A program made the position numbers and the translations under genes. This document shows, in pieces, positions 49,281 through 59,065 of a stretch of DNA of 64,000 bases. How positions within the stretch are numbered: the first letter of the stretch is position 1; the number at the start of each line of letters is the position of its first letter. Under the pieces are notes generated by a model. That model saw nothing but the letters and a program-made list of their open reading frames with translations. It did no database searches and was not told the origin of the DNA. Origin of the DNA: Rhizobium sp. GN54 (lineage in GTDB: Bacteria > Pseudomonadota > Alphaproteobacteria > Rhizobiales > Rhizobiaceae); assembly GCF_021026345.1 (NCBI RefSeq), contig NZ_JAJNCZ010000004.1:434001-498000 (forward strand), read 5' to 3'.

Positions 49281-51728
49281 ATGGAGGAGCTCCCGGGGAG
49301 CGCACGGGCCGTCGTCATCGGCGGCGGTATCATCGGATGTTCGACAGCCTATCATCTGGCCAAGCTCGGCTGGACGGATACCGTTCTGCTGGAGCGCCAC
49401 AAGCTGACCTCCGGCACCACCTTCCATGCGGCGGGCCTGGTGGGCCAGTTGCGCACGAGCGCGAACATCACGCAGTTGCTCGGATACTCGGTGGAACTCT
49501 ATCGCAATCTCGAGGCCGAAACCGGGCTGGCGAGCGGCTGGAAGATGAACGGCGGGCTGCGGCTCGCCTGCAACGAGGAGCGGTGGGCGGAGGTGCGGCG
49601 TCAGGCGACGACAGCGCGGTCCTTCGGCCTGGAGATGCAGTTGCTGACGCCGAAGGAGGCGCAGGACCTCTGGCCGCTGATGGCGATCGACGACCTGGTC
49701 GGTGCCGCTTTCCTGCCGACGGACGGGCAGGCCAACCCCACGGACATCACCCAGGCGCTGGCGCGGGGCGCCACCTTGGCTGGAGTGTCGATCTTCGAGG
49801 ACACGGAGGTGACGGATCTCGAGATCGATGACGGGCGGATCCGGGCGGTCGTCACCGCCCGCGGGCGGATCGCATGCGAGCGGGTGGTCGTCTGCGCGGG
49901 GCAGTGGACGCGCGCCTTCGCCGCCCGTTTCGGCGTCAACGTGCCGCTGGTGCCGATGGAGCACCAGTATCTCGTCACCGAAGCCTTCGGCGTACCCTCC
50001 GACCTGCCGACGCTGCGCGATCCCGACCGGCTGACCTATTATAAAGAAGAGGTCGGCGGGCTGGTGATGGGCGGCTACGAGCCCAACCCCGCGCCCTGGG
50101 CGGTGAACGGCATACCGGAGGGCTTTCATTTCAGCCTGCTCAATCCGGATCTCGAGCGGTTCGAGCAGATCATGGAACTGGCGCTCGGGCGGGTGCCGGC
50201 TCTGCGGACGGCCGGCGTGAAGCAAATGCTGAACGGGCCCGAGAGCTTCACGCCGGACGGAAACTTCATCCTCGGCGAGGCGCCGGCGCTGCGCAATTTC
50301 TTCGTCGGCGCCGGCTTCAACGCCTTCGGCATCGCCTCGGCCGGCGGCGCTGGCATGGCGCTTGCACAATGGGTGGCCGAGGGCGAACCGCCCTTCGATC
50401 TCTGGCCCGTCGATGTCAGGCGCTTCGGCCGGCCGCATTTCGACGGCGACTGGATCAGGCGGCGCACCGTCGAGGCCTACGGCAAGCACTACACGATGGC
50501 CTGGCCGTCGGAGGAGCATTCTAGCGCCAGGCCCTTTCGCACCTCGCCGCTCTACGAGCGGCTCAAGGCGCAGGGCGCCTGCTTCGGCGAGAAACTTGGA
50601 TGGGAGCGGCCGAACTGGTTTGCCGATCTCGAAGCCGGCGAAGCGCCGCGCGACGTCTATACCTATGGGCGGCCGAACTGGTTTTCCGCCGTCGCCCGCG
50701 AGCACCGGGCCGTGCGGGAGGCGGCCGCCGTCTTCGACCAGACCTCGTTTGCCAAGTTCTCGCTGAAGGGGAGGGACGCCGAGCGGGCGCTGTCGTGGAT
50801 CGCCGCCAACGATGTGGCCAAGGCGCCCGGCTCCGTCGCCTACACCCAGATGCTCAACGACCATGGCGGCATCGAATGCGACCTGACGGTCGCAAGGCTC
50901 GCCGAGGACGCGTATTACATCGTGACGGGCACCGGCTTTGCCACGCATGATTTCGACTGGATCGCCCGCAGCATCCCCGCCGGCCTCGATGCGCGGCTGG
51001 AGGACGTGACGGAGACACTCTCGGTGCTGGTCCTGACGGGGCCGGCCTCGCGCACCGTCCTGCAGAAGGTCTGCGACGACGATCTTTCCAACGCGGCCTT
51101 TCCTTTTTCCACCGTGCGCTCGATCACGGTGGCCGGCCGCCCGGTGTGCGCCATCCGGGTCAGCTATACCGGGGAGCTTGGCTATGAACTGCACCTGGCG
51201 ATGAGCGACGCGCCGGCCGTTTACGACGCGCTGATGGCGGCGGGCCGGGCGGACGGACTTGCGAACGCCGGCTACCGGGCGCTGGAAACCTGCCGGCTGG
51301 AAAAGGGATACCGGTACTGGGGCGTCGACGTCGGGCCCGATCATACGCCGATCGAGGCCGGCCTCGGCTTTGCGGTGAGGCGGGGCGGGTCGGTCGATTT
51401 CCGCGGGCAGGCGGCGATCGAGCGGCAGAGGCGGGAAGGCGTCAGCAAGATGCTCGTCTGCTTCGTCCCGGAGGATCCGGCGGTGATTCTGCTCGGCCGC
51501 GAGACGATCTACCGCAACGGCGAAAGGGCCGGCTGGCTGACGAGCGGCGGCTTCGGCCACACGATCGGCCGTCCGATCGGCCTCGGCTACGTTCGCAATC
51601 CCGACGGTGTCGACCGCGCCTATGCGCTCTCCGGCCGCTACGAACTGGGCGTTGGCGGTGAACGCTTCCCCTGCACGCCGCACCTGGAACCCCTGCACGA
51701 TCCGGAGGGCAGGCGGCTGCGCAGCTGA
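49281..51728 (+). CDS. FAD oxidoreductase with GcvT domain (DMGDH-like)
   Basis: An 815-aa flavoprotein of the dimethylglycine/sarcosine dehydrogenase family. The N-terminal DAO domain has the FAD loop GGGIIGCSTAYHLAKLG near residue 14 and the His49 in TTFHAAG, the usual site of covalent flavin attachment. An FAO_M linker follows, then a C-terminal GcvT (aminomethyltransferase) domain from about 430 that takes the released one-carbon unit on folate. Together with the kinase upstream it suggests catabolism of a methylated amine. ATG 49281 follows GGGAGACC. Confidence 0.88.
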   Translation: MEELPGSARAVVIGGGIIGCSTAYHLAKLGWTDTVLLERHKLTSGTTFHAAGLVGQLRTSANITQLLGYSVELYRNLEAETGLASGWKMNGGLRLACNEERWAEVRRQATTARSFGLEMQLLTPKEAQDLWPLMAIDDLVGAAFLPTDGQANPTDITQALARGATLAGVSIFEDTEVTDLEIDDGRIRAVVTARGRIACERVVVCAGQWTRAFAARFGVNVPLVPMEHQYLVTEAFGVPSDLPTLRDPDRLTYYKEEVGGLVMGGYEPNPAPWAVNGIPEGFHFSLLNPDLERFEQIMELALGRVPALRTAGVKQMLNGPESFTPDGNFILGEAPALRNFFVGAGFNAFGIASAGGAGMALAQWVAEGEPPFDLWPVDVRRFGRPHFDGDWIRRRTVEAYGKHYTMAWPSEEHSSARPFRTSPLYERLKAQGACFGEKLGWERPNWFADLEAGEAPRDVYTYGRPNWFSAVAREHRAVREAAAVFDQTSFAKFSLKGRDAERALSWIAANDVAKAPGSVAYTQMLNDHGGIECDLTVARLAEDAYYIVTGTGFATHDFDWIARSIPAGLDARLEDVTETLSVLVLTGPASRTVLQKVCDDDLSNAAFPFSTVRSITVAGRPVCAIRVSYTGELGYELHLAMSDAPAVYDALMAAGRADGLANAGYRALETCRLEKGYRYWGVDVGPDHTPIEAGLGFAVRRGGSVDFRGQAAIERQRREGVSKMLVCFVPEDPAVILLGRETIYRNGERAGWLTSGGFGHTIGRPIGLGYVRNPDGVDRAYALSGRYELGVGGERFPCTPHLEPLHDPEGRRLRS

Positions 51729-52072
51729 GGCGGCCCGGCCCCGTCCTGCGCCCGCGATTCCGCAGATTTTGCGGCGCGACGGTGGCGCGGAGGGGCACGA
51801 GAGATCGCTAGAATGTTACCTATTTTCCTCACTCCTTTGGAAAACCTACTGGAAAAGCCGTCATTTAGCCGGTTGCCGAGGAAACGACTTTTCTTGGCGT
51901 AACGAATGTGCAAGGGATTTGCTCCAAGGTGACGCGGAGGCCCATGGACGGTCTCTGGGACAGATCATGGTGGGACATTGACTATTTCCATCGTTGGATT
52001 TGATGGAGCGGACCTCGGTCCGGTTTCTGCGTCGTGCCTCGTCGGGGCGCGACCGAAGGGAATTGCAGTGTG
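51729..52072. promoter_or_regulatory. Promoter region of the capsule export gene
   Basis: A 344-bp gene-free region, AT-richer at 51810-51900 than its surroundings, likely holding the kpsD-like promoter. No clear operator is seen. Confidence 0.45.
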
Positions 52073-53287
52073 ATGAGCAAGAATGAAGGTATCGGCACCC
52101 CGGGGGCAAGGGTTGCACGGTCTTTTACGCGCCTTCTGGCAGGCGCAGCGTTGGTGACGCTTTCCGGTTGTATCGTCCCGAGCGACGGGCCGCTGACACG
52201 GGAAGTGATCGAATCGGGAGCGGCCGGCGGCAGTTCCTACAAGATCCCGCAGACCAAGATGGTCTTCGACGTGGTCGAGATCGACCAGCGCGTGGCCAAC
52301 AGCGTGACCACGCTCGGCACGCCGAGCCTGGCGCGGACGTTCGGATTCGGCGGCGCCGGCGGCACCCCCGTGATCGGCGTCGGCGACAAGCTTGACGTGA
52401 CCATTTTCGAGGCGGGTCCCGACGGCCTGTTCTCGACGACCGAGCGCAAGTCCACCACTATTCCCGTCGTCGTGCAGCCGGACGGCCGCGGCCAGATTCC
52501 CTATGTCGGCTCGGTCCGCTTTGCCGGCATGACCATTGACACCGCCCGCTCGACGATCGTCGACGCGTTGAAGGCGAAGGCGGTGGAGCCGGACGTACTG
52601 GTATCGATCGCCGGAAACGAATCGCGGGCCGTGTCGGTCCAGGGCGACGTCAACGACGCCGCGATGATACCTCTGGGCCTCAACGCTGAGCACCTGAGCG
52701 AAGTGCTGGCAAGGGCGGGCGGCGCCACCAAGGCGCCCTACGACACCTATGTGACGCTCAAGCGCGGCGGACGCTCCGGAACCGTGCTGCTCCAGACCAT
52801 CGTCGACAATCCGAAGGAAGACATCATCGTCCGTCCCGAGGACCGGATCTACGTCACCTACGACCCGCAGACCTTCTCGGCGCTCGGCCAGACGTCGAAA
52901 TCCGGCAAGGTGCGGTTCGATGCCAGCAGCCTGAGCCTCATCGAGGCGGCAGCGCTCGCCGGCGGCGGCAACATGACGACGGCCGACCCGAAGGGCTATT
53001 TCATCTTCCGCTACGAGAACGAGAGCGTCTATCGCAACGTCGTCGGCGACGACCGCTTCCGCGACCTGCTCGCAAAGGGCATGACCTCGGACGGGCAGGG
53101 CCGCTACCCGATCATCTATCGTCTCGACCTGGGCAGGCCGCAGAGCTACATCGTCGCCCAGTCCTTCCCGGTGCGCAATCGCGACGTGATCTACCTGTCG
53201 CGTCATCCGGCCACCGATTTCGGACGGTTCGTCCAGATGATCACGGGGACCGTGTCGGCGGTGAATACCACCAACCGGACTTTCTGA
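52073..53287 (+). CDS. kpsD: Outer-membrane polysaccharide export lipoprotein (KpsD/Wza-like)
   Basis: A 404-aa lipoprotein (signal ending in the lipobox LSGC, Cys33) of the polysaccharide export family. It has the N-terminal Poly_export domain (GVGDKLDVTIFEAG, then VVVQPDGRGQIPYVGSVRFAG) and SLBB-type repeats (RAVSVQGDVNDAAMIPLG). It should form the outer-membrane channel that links to KpsE for capsule release. ATG 52073 follows AAGGGA. KpsC and KpsS follow on the same strand. The symbol follows function in the Kps system, not proven orthology. Confidence 0.83.
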   Translation: MSKNEGIGTPGARVARSFTRLLAGAALVTLSGCIVPSDGPLTREVIESGAAGGSSYKIPQTKMVFDVVEIDQRVANSVTTLGTPSLARTFGFGGAGGTPVIGVGDKLDVTIFEAGPDGLFSTTERKSTTIPVVVQPDGRGQIPYVGSVRFAGMTIDTARSTIVDALKAKAVEPDVLVSIAGNESRAVSVQGDVNDAAMIPLGLNAEHLSEVLARAGGATKAPYDTYVTLKRGGRSGTVLLQTIVDNPKEDIIVRPEDRIYVTYDPQTFSALGQTSKSGKVRFDASSLSLIEAAALAGGGNMTTADPKGYFIFRYENESVYRNVVGDDRFRDLLAKGMTSDGQGRYPIIYRLDLGRPQSYIVAQSFPVRNRDVIYLSRHPATDFGRFVQMITGTVSAVNTTNRTF

Positions 53288-53385
53288 TCGCCGCGCGGCG
53301 GTATAAGTTCAACGTTTGAACGGGGCGTCGGCCTGGCCGGCGCCCTTTGTGGTTTTCAGGGCGGACCCGCAGGAACGAAGGCGTC

Positions 53386-55413
53386 GTGGCTGACCGAAAG
53401 CGCAAGACCTATGCCGTCACCTCCGCCGGCCTGTGGCGGATCCGGGCCGACATCTCCCGCCTGCTGGACGCGGAGATCGTCTCCTGGCCGCTGGGTCGGG
53501 TCGGCGGCATGGACGGCTATGTCGGCTGGGGCTGGCGCCCGTCCGGCTTCAAGGCCAAGGCCTTGTCCGCCCGCTCCGGCAAGCCCTGCCTCATCCTCGA
53601 GGACGGCTTCATCAAGGGCTACGCGCCGGGCCCGGAAGAGCCGGCGCATTCCTTCGTCATCGATGACGAAGGCATCTATTTCGACGCGGGCGGACCGTCG
53701 CGGCTGCAGCGGCTTCTGGACGAGCCGGCGACGGATGCCGGCGCGCTCGGTCGTGCCCGTGCCCTGATCGACACCATCCGGCGGGCGCAGCTTTCAAAAT
53801 ACAACAACGGGCCGATGATCGGCCTGCGCGAGGCCGGCGTGCCCTATGGACGCCCCTTTGTGTTGCTGGTCGACCAGGTCGCAGGCGACGCGTCGATCGC
53901 CGGCGCGCTGGCGGGAGACGATGCCTTTGCGCGCATGATGGAGCATGCGGTGGCCCATCATCCCGGCAAGGCGATCGTGGTGCGCACGCATCCGGCGGCC
54001 GGCGACAGGAGCCTGCTGCGCCAGGCGGCGCAACGCTTCGGCGTCGAGATCGTCGTGCCTGCGCCGATGAATCCATGGCCGCTGCTGGAAGAGGCCGATG
54101 CGGTCTATACCGTTTCCAGCCAGTTGGGCTTCGAGGCGCTGATGGCGGAAAGGCCCGTTCATTGCTTCGGCGTCGCCTTCTTCTCGGGGCGCGGGATGAC
54201 GGAGGATCATCTGCCGGCGCCGGTGCCGCGCAAGCCCGCATCCGTGGAGCAGGTGTTCGAGGCTGCCTATATCCGCTATTCGCGCTACCTCGATCTGCAC
54301 GACCGGTCCGATTGCACCATCGAGCGGGCGATCGAGCAGGCGGGCGTGGTGCGCGACCAGCGGGCGCGGCTGCCGAAGCGGATCGTGACGGCCGGAATGT
54401 CGCCGTGGAAGCGGCGGGCGCTCGCGCCGTTCCTGAAAGGCCGGGCCGGGCCGGTCCTGCATGCCCGCGGACTGGAGATCGCGGTCCGCCGGGCCGGCGA
54501 GGTCGGCGGCAGCGTCGCCGTCTGGGGATCCGACCGGCCGCTGCCGGAAGGGATCGAGGCGATCAGGATCGAGGACGGGTTCATCCGGTCCCGGGGGCTG
54601 GGCGTCTCGCTGGTGATGCCGTCGTCGATCGCGCTGGACGGTGACACGGTCTATTACGACGCCCGGCAGCCGAGCGGTCTGGAACGGCTGATCGCCACCG
54701 CGACGTTCTCGCCAGAGCTTCTTTCGCGCGCCAACGCCCTGCGCGGCCTGCTGCTTGCGCGCGGCGTCTCGAAATACAATGTCGGCACTGCGGCCGCCCT
54801 GCCCATCGTCGAGCCGGGGCGTCTGAAGATCCTGGTTCCCGGACAGGTGGAAAAGGATGCCTCGATCCGGTTCGGTTCGCCGGTGGTCCGGTCGAACGCG
54901 GATCTGGTCGCAGCCGTCCGGCGGCTCTATCCCGATGCCTGCATCGCCTACAAGGAGCACCCGGACGTCGTGTCGGGAATGCGCTCCGGCGGCCGCGAAC
55001 CGGATGCTGCGGACCGGATCGTCAAGGACGGCGACATCATGCACTGGATCGGCTGGGCCGACAGGATCGAGACGATGACCTCGCTTGCCGGTTTCGAGGC
55101 GCTCATTCGCGACAAGCCGGTCGGCGTCCACGGCATGCCCTTCTATGCCGGCTGGGGGCTGACCGACGACCGGAACCCGATTGCGCGGCGGACCCGGCGG
55201 ATCGACCTCGACATGCTGGTGGCGGCCACGCTCGTGCTCTATCCCTTCTACGTCCATCCGCTGAGCGGCATGCCCTGCCGGCCAGAGGATCTGGTCCGGG
55301 AAATCGCCGAGGGAAAGATTGCGGACGTCTCGATCACCGATCGCGCGATCGCGGGCGTTGCGCGCGCGGCAAACAGGATCGCCGTCCGGTTGCGTGACCG
55401 CCGGCTGGGATGA
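53386..55413 (+). CDS. kpsC: Capsule beta-Kdo transferase KpsC
   Basis: KpsC and KpsS build the poly-Kdo linker on lyso-phosphatidylglycerol for group 2 capsules. The 675-aa protein has two homologous modules in tandem (about 1-335 and 345-675). Each shows the same order of motifs: a GWG/WGSD start, EDGF(I)(K/R), (D/L)D-(E/G)-(G/D)-(I/T)-Y-(F/Y)-DA, SKYN, an (D/G)Q-V-x2-D-A-S-I segment and a (R/K)-(T/E)-HP. GTG 53386 was chosen because the protein then has exactly the E. coli length; a TTG at 53347 is less likely. It is followed by kpsS. Confidence 0.93.
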   Translation: MADRKRKTYAVTSAGLWRIRADISRLLDAEIVSWPLGRVGGMDGYVGWGWRPSGFKAKALSARSGKPCLILEDGFIKGYAPGPEEPAHSFVIDDEGIYFDAGGPSRLQRLLDEPATDAGALGRARALIDTIRRAQLSKYNNGPMIGLREAGVPYGRPFVLLVDQVAGDASIAGALAGDDAFARMMEHAVAHHPGKAIVVRTHPAAGDRSLLRQAAQRFGVEIVVPAPMNPWPLLEEADAVYTVSSQLGFEALMAERPVHCFGVAFFSGRGMTEDHLPAPVPRKPASVEQVFEAAYIRYSRYLDLHDRSDCTIERAIEQAGVVRDQRARLPKRIVTAGMSPWKRRALAPFLKGRAGPVLHARGLEIAVRRAGEVGGSVAVWGSDRPLPEGIEAIRIEDGFIRSRGLGVSLVMPSSIALDGDTVYYDARQPSGLERLIATATFSPELLSRANALRGLLLARGVSKYNVGTAAALPIVEPGRLKILVPGQVEKDASIRFGSPVVRSNADLVAAVRRLYPDACIAYKEHPDVVSGMRSGGREPDAADRIVKDGDIMHWIGWADRIETMTSLAGFEALIRDKPVGVHGMPFYAGWGLTDDRNPIARRTRRIDLDMLVAATLVLYPFYVHPLSGMPCRPEDLVREIAEGKIADVSITDRAIAGVARAANRIAVRLRDRRLG

Positions 55414-55583
55414 CGCCCGCCCGCCTCGGCCGGCGAGACGCGAATCACTCCCCGAAATGGTGACACACTGGCGAAAAATGTCAGGGCAGTAAGAATAATT
55501 GACCCTGCTTCCGTTGATAAATCCAGCCGTCTATGCAATGACCAAGCAATCATTGCGCATACCCTATGTAAAGCCGGAGCATC

Positions 55584-57026
55584 ATGCCAAGCGAGCGCGA
55601 TTCGAGGGATCGGACGGAGAAGAATGGCGTACGCGATCAGGGCCCAGCAGGCCGTGGTTCGTCGCGGCTCGTCTATCTCAATCTGCGCCGTCGGCCATCG
55701 AACCCGTTTCCCTCCAAGAGCGTTCCGCGGGTGCTTCTTCTCCAGGGGCCGGTCGGGCCGTTCTTCCGCAAGGCGCAGACCCTCCTGAACGAGAGCGGCT
55801 TCGACGCCTGGCGCGTTTGCTTCAACATCGGTGACCGGCTGTTTGCAAGGCGTGAGAAGACGCTGAACTTCAACGGCAGCGCCGATGCCTGGAGTATCTG
55901 GCTTTCCGAAATGCTCGGTGCGCACGGCTTCGATTTCGTCGTGCTGTTCGGCTGCGAACGCGAGATCCACAGGGTTGCGATCGCCTGCTGCGAGAAGCTC
56001 GGTATTCCGGTGATCTGCCTGGAGGAGGGCTATCTGCGCCCCGGCAACATCACGCTTGAGTTCGGCGGCAACAACTGGCGGTCGCCGATCGCCGGAAAGC
56101 TGCCGCCGGAAGACTATTCGGGCCGCTATTCGGACCGGCGCAAGGGCGTGTCCTATGCGTCGTCCTTCGGCGCGATGGCGTCCTATGCGTTCCTCTATTT
56201 CTCGCTGCGGAACCTGTTTTCCACCGCCGGCGAGCGCAAGCTGTTTCACAAGCAGAAGCGCATGCTGGCGTCGGAGGCTTTCTACTGGTTCAAGAACTAT
56301 TATCGGAAGTTCCGCAATCTCAGCGCGAACTACCGCTGCGTCGAACGGCTCCTGGAGTACTACGACCACAAGTACTACCTGATCCCGCTGCAGGTGCATG
56401 ACGACAGCCAGCTCGGGCGCGCCGCCGGCAGCTGGAACAATCAGAAGTTGATCCTCAAGTCGATCGTTTCCTTCGCCCGCAATGCGCCGGCGACGCACCA
56501 GCTGGTGTTCAAGATCCATCCGATGGAGCGGGGACACAGCCGCGACCGGCAGTTCATCCGGCAGGTCAGCCAGTTGAACGACGTGGCCGACCGTGTGCAC
56601 ATCATCGACGGCGGTTCGCTGGGGCTTCTGACGCGCCACGCGGCCGGGATGATCACGATCAACAGCACGTCCGGTCTCTTCGCGCTCCTTCACGGGATTC
56701 CGCTCGCGGTCATGGGGCAGGCGATCTACCGGCACCCCGACCTTGCCTTCTGCGTCAACAAGGGCATCGATCTCGACGGCTTCTGGACGTGGAACAAGGT
56801 GGCGCCCGGCGAGATGCGCACGCGCTATCTTTCGTGGCTGCACGAACAATGTCTGCAGCCGGGCGATTTCTACGCCTATGAGGGCGTGGAGGTGGCGATC
56901 CATGCGCTGCGCGACAGGCTGATGGCGGCCGTTGCCGAGGGCGCGCGCGCCACTGGCGAGGGCCGGCAGAGCGAAGTCGTGACCGGGCACTTCGGCGGCA
57001 AGCTGCCGGACGCAGCACAGGGCTGA
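55584..57026 (+). CDS. kpsS: Capsule beta-Kdo transferase KpsS
   Basis: KpsS adds the first Kdo to the lipid acceptor. The 480-aa protein (E. coli about 390, so longer N-terminus) shows the conserved LLLQGPVGPFF start, the CLEEGYLRPG and TLEFGGNN segments, and the conserved EAFYWFKNYYRKFRN, QVHDDSQL and FKIHPMERGH blocks. The gene is separated from kpsC by 170 bp of AT-richer DNA. It ends at 57026, converging on the DUF2793 gene. Confidence 0.93.
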   Translation: MPSERDSRDRTEKNGVRDQGPAGRGSSRLVYLNLRRRPSNPFPSKSVPRVLLLQGPVGPFFRKAQTLLNESGFDAWRVCFNIGDRLFARREKTLNFNGSADAWSIWLSEMLGAHGFDFVVLFGCEREIHRVAIACCEKLGIPVICLEEGYLRPGNITLEFGGNNWRSPIAGKLPPEDYSGRYSDRRKGVSYASSFGAMASYAFLYFSLRNLFSTAGERKLFHKQKRMLASEAFYWFKNYYRKFRNLSANYRCVERLLEYYDHKYYLIPLQVHDDSQLGRAAGSWNNQKLILKSIVSFARNAPATHQLVFKIHPMERGHSRDRQFIRQVSQLNDVADRVHIIDGGSLGLLTRHAAGMITINSTSGLFALLHGIPLAVMGQAIYRHPDLAFCVNKGIDLDGFWTWNKVAPGEMRTRYLSWLHEQCLQPGDFYAYEGVEVAIHALRDRLMAAVAEGARATGEGRQSEVVTGHFGGKLPDAAQG

Positions 57027-57057
57027 AGATTCAGGCCGGCCGGCAGGTGCCGGGTAT

Positions 57058-58095
57058 CTATGTCAAAGCGACGATCGATAGCTCCGTGCCGTTGAACCCG
57101 AATTCCAGGGCGGCGGATCCCTGATGCTGGAGGGCGATCCATTCGTCCCGGGTGATCGAGACGATCCCGCATGCGCAGATCTTTCGTCCGATGGGTGCGC
57201 CTGAGTGCAGGCCGGTTCCGAGCACGGGCGTGGCACCGTTGAGCACGACCTCGACCTGGAGCGGCCCTTGAGTGACGGGAACGGCCGAAAGACACATCAG
57301 GTAGAGCGCCGAGGCGGGGGCGACGAGACGGTTGCCGTTGCCGCCAGGAACGGGAGCGCCGAGCGTGAAGCCGCCAGTGGCAAACCCGGTTTCAGTGAAC
57401 CCCGTGAGACTGCCGACTGCTGGGCTCAGCGAGGGATTTGACAGCCAGGCGCGCGCCGCCGGCCGGTTTGGCGTTGCGACATGGCCTGACGGATCGATGC
57501 CGAGCGCCGTCCGCCAGCCGCCCGAACCGTCGGCGACCTTGATCGCGAAGTCGTCGTTCCCGGCAAGGCCCATTTCGGCAAGGCCGTTCCAGTTTCTCTG
57601 GAAGATCAGGCTTGCGGTGTCGTCCGGTCCGGCCTTGTTGATCTTCAGCCGGTGATCGTTGCCCTGGTGGGAAAAGAGGCTGGCCGGCGCCGACAGCGCC
57701 AGCCTGTTCGTCTCGTCCGCTGCGGAATTGATGCCGAGGGTCGGCAGATCGCCGATCTGGGTGAACGGCTGCCAGCCGGTGCCGTCATGGACGTGGAGGC
57801 GCTGTCGAAGGGCGCACCAGGCAAGCCAGCCCGCCTTCGGCTGCAGGAAATGCCAGCCGCCATCGCGCCATTGGGCGACCCGGCCGGCCATCCCGCTCCA
57901 TGCGCCCGCCGGCGCCGCTGCGACCCCGTAGCAGGTGCCGTCCGCCGGCGCCGGTGGCGGTGCGTCGGCGATGTCCGCAAGCACCAGCTGGACCATCATG
58001 TCGAGCGCGTCCAGCCCCTCGTTGTGGGACACATGCTTCTGTGCCTGTGAGGGCAGAATGTAGGGAAGGCCGAGCCGCGCTGTCTGGTCCTGCAT
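57058..58095 (-). CDS. DUF2793 phage-tail-type protein
   Basis: A 345-aa protein with an N-terminal DUF2793 domain (about 1-100: RLGLPYILPSQAQKHVSHNEGLDALD, then WHFLQPKAGWLAWC), found in prophage and gene-transfer-agent tail regions of Rhizobiales, and a C-terminal receptor-binding-like beta-rich part. The Shine-Dalgarno is strong (AGGAGAG). No other phage gene is nearby. Its location between the capsule arms is unexpected; perhaps it is a domesticated phage adhesin. No function can be assigned. Confidence 0.78.
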   Translation of the reverse strand: MQDQTARLGLPYILPSQAQKHVSHNEGLDALDMMVQLVLADIADAPPPAPADGTCYGVAAAPAGAWSGMAGRVAQWRDGGWHFLQPKAGWLAWCALRQRLHVHDGTGWQPFTQIGDLPTLGINSAADETNRLALSAPASLFSHQGNDHRLKINKAGPDDTASLIFQRNWNGLAEMGLAGNDDFAIKVADGSGGWRTALGIDPSGHVATPNRPAARAWLSNPSLSPAVGSLTGFTETGFATGGFTLGAPVPGGNGNRLVAPASALYLMCLSAVPVTQGPLQVEVVLNGATPVLGTGLHSGAPIGRKICACGIVSITRDEWIALQHQGSAALEFGFNGTELSIVALT

Positions 58096-58396
58096 GTCTC
58101 TCTCCTGTGCCGCGCCAGTCTCGCAAGCCGGCGAGCCGAGGTGGCCGTGGCGGTTGCTTGAGTTGAGAGTAGCCTGCATGCGGCAGACGAGGATGCCAGG
58201 CGGCGGAGATGGGGGCTTTGTCGTGGCGACCGGATGGGGTGACCGGAAAAGAGGTCACGCGTGGCGATCGGCCTTAACCTCTTGGGATAAAGAGCAATTC
58301 AGCCAGAGCGAGCGCTGCCGGCGATGATCATCGGGGCATGTGTTCCGTCGAGCGTGATGCTTGTCGTGCCGGCCGCGGCCGTCCCCGGCCGATCCA
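58096..58396. other. Gene-free gap between DUF2793 and kpsT
   Basis: About 300 bp of GC-rich spacer. No gene or terminator is convincingly visible. Confidence 0.45.
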
Positions 58397-59065
58397 TCAT
58401 TTTCCCCGCGCGAGATTGTCCTCGTGAACGGCGATCGCTTCCTCGATATCGTCGTAGAAGGTGATCTTGCCGTCCTTCATGACGCCGCCGATGTGACAGA
58501 AGGCACGCAGTAGTGACGACGAGTGGGAGACGAGCAGCAGGGTTGCGTTCTCTCGACGCTCGTCGAATACCTTCTTGCTCTTCTTCTTGAAGGTCGTGTC
58601 GCCGACGGCTATGACCTCGTCGATCAAATAGTATTCAAATTCGATCGCCATGCAGATGCCGAAGGCAAGACGTGCCCGCATGCCCGCCGAATAAGTCCTC
58701 ACCGGCATATCGAGATAGGACCCGAGTTCGGAGAAGTCCTTGACGAAATCTAGGACTTCCTCGCGGTCCTTGCCATAGATGTCGGCAATGAAGCGGGTGT
58801 TCTGGGCGCCCGTCAGACGGGCATGCACGCCGCCCTTGAAACCGAGCGGCCAGGAAATCTTCCCCTCTCGGTAGATGCGACCGCCAGTCGGCGTATCGAT
58901 GCCGGAGATGAGGTTCATCAACGTCGACTTGCCGGCGCCGTTCCTGCCGAGAATGCCGATGTTGAGGCCCGGACGGAACGTTGCCGTGAAGTTGTCCAGG
59001 ACGACCTTCTTGCCGCCACCGCGCGGGTTCTTGAAAACCTTGCTGACGTTGTCGAAGACGATCAT
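58397..59065 (-). CDS. kpsT: Capsule ABC transporter ATPase KpsT
   Basis: A 222-aa ATP-binding subunit that powers capsule export across the inner membrane. Walker A GRNGAGKST is at 40-48, the unusual signature TYSAGMRARL (in place of LSGGQ) and Walker B YYLIDEVIAVGD are typical of the polysaccharide ABC subfamily, and HSSSLLRAFC is the switch His region. Its ATG overlaps the kpsM stop as ATGA (59062-59065), indicating translational coupling. Confidence 0.95.
   Translation of the reverse strand: MIVFDNVSKVFKNPRGGGKKVVLDNFTATFRPGLNIGILGRNGAGKSTLMNLISGIDTPTGGRIYREGKISWPLGFKGGVHARLTGAQNTRFIADIYGKDREEVLDFVKDFSELGSYLDMPVRTYSAGMRARLAFGICMAIEFEYYLIDEVIAVGDTTFKKKSKKVFDERRENATLLLVSHSSSLLRAFCHIGGVMKDGKITFYDDIEEAIAVHEDNLARGK

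Noticed and set aside
49200-51698. An 832-codon minus-strand open frame
   Set aside because: Shadow of the dimethylglycine-dehydrogenase-like gene; no recognised domain.
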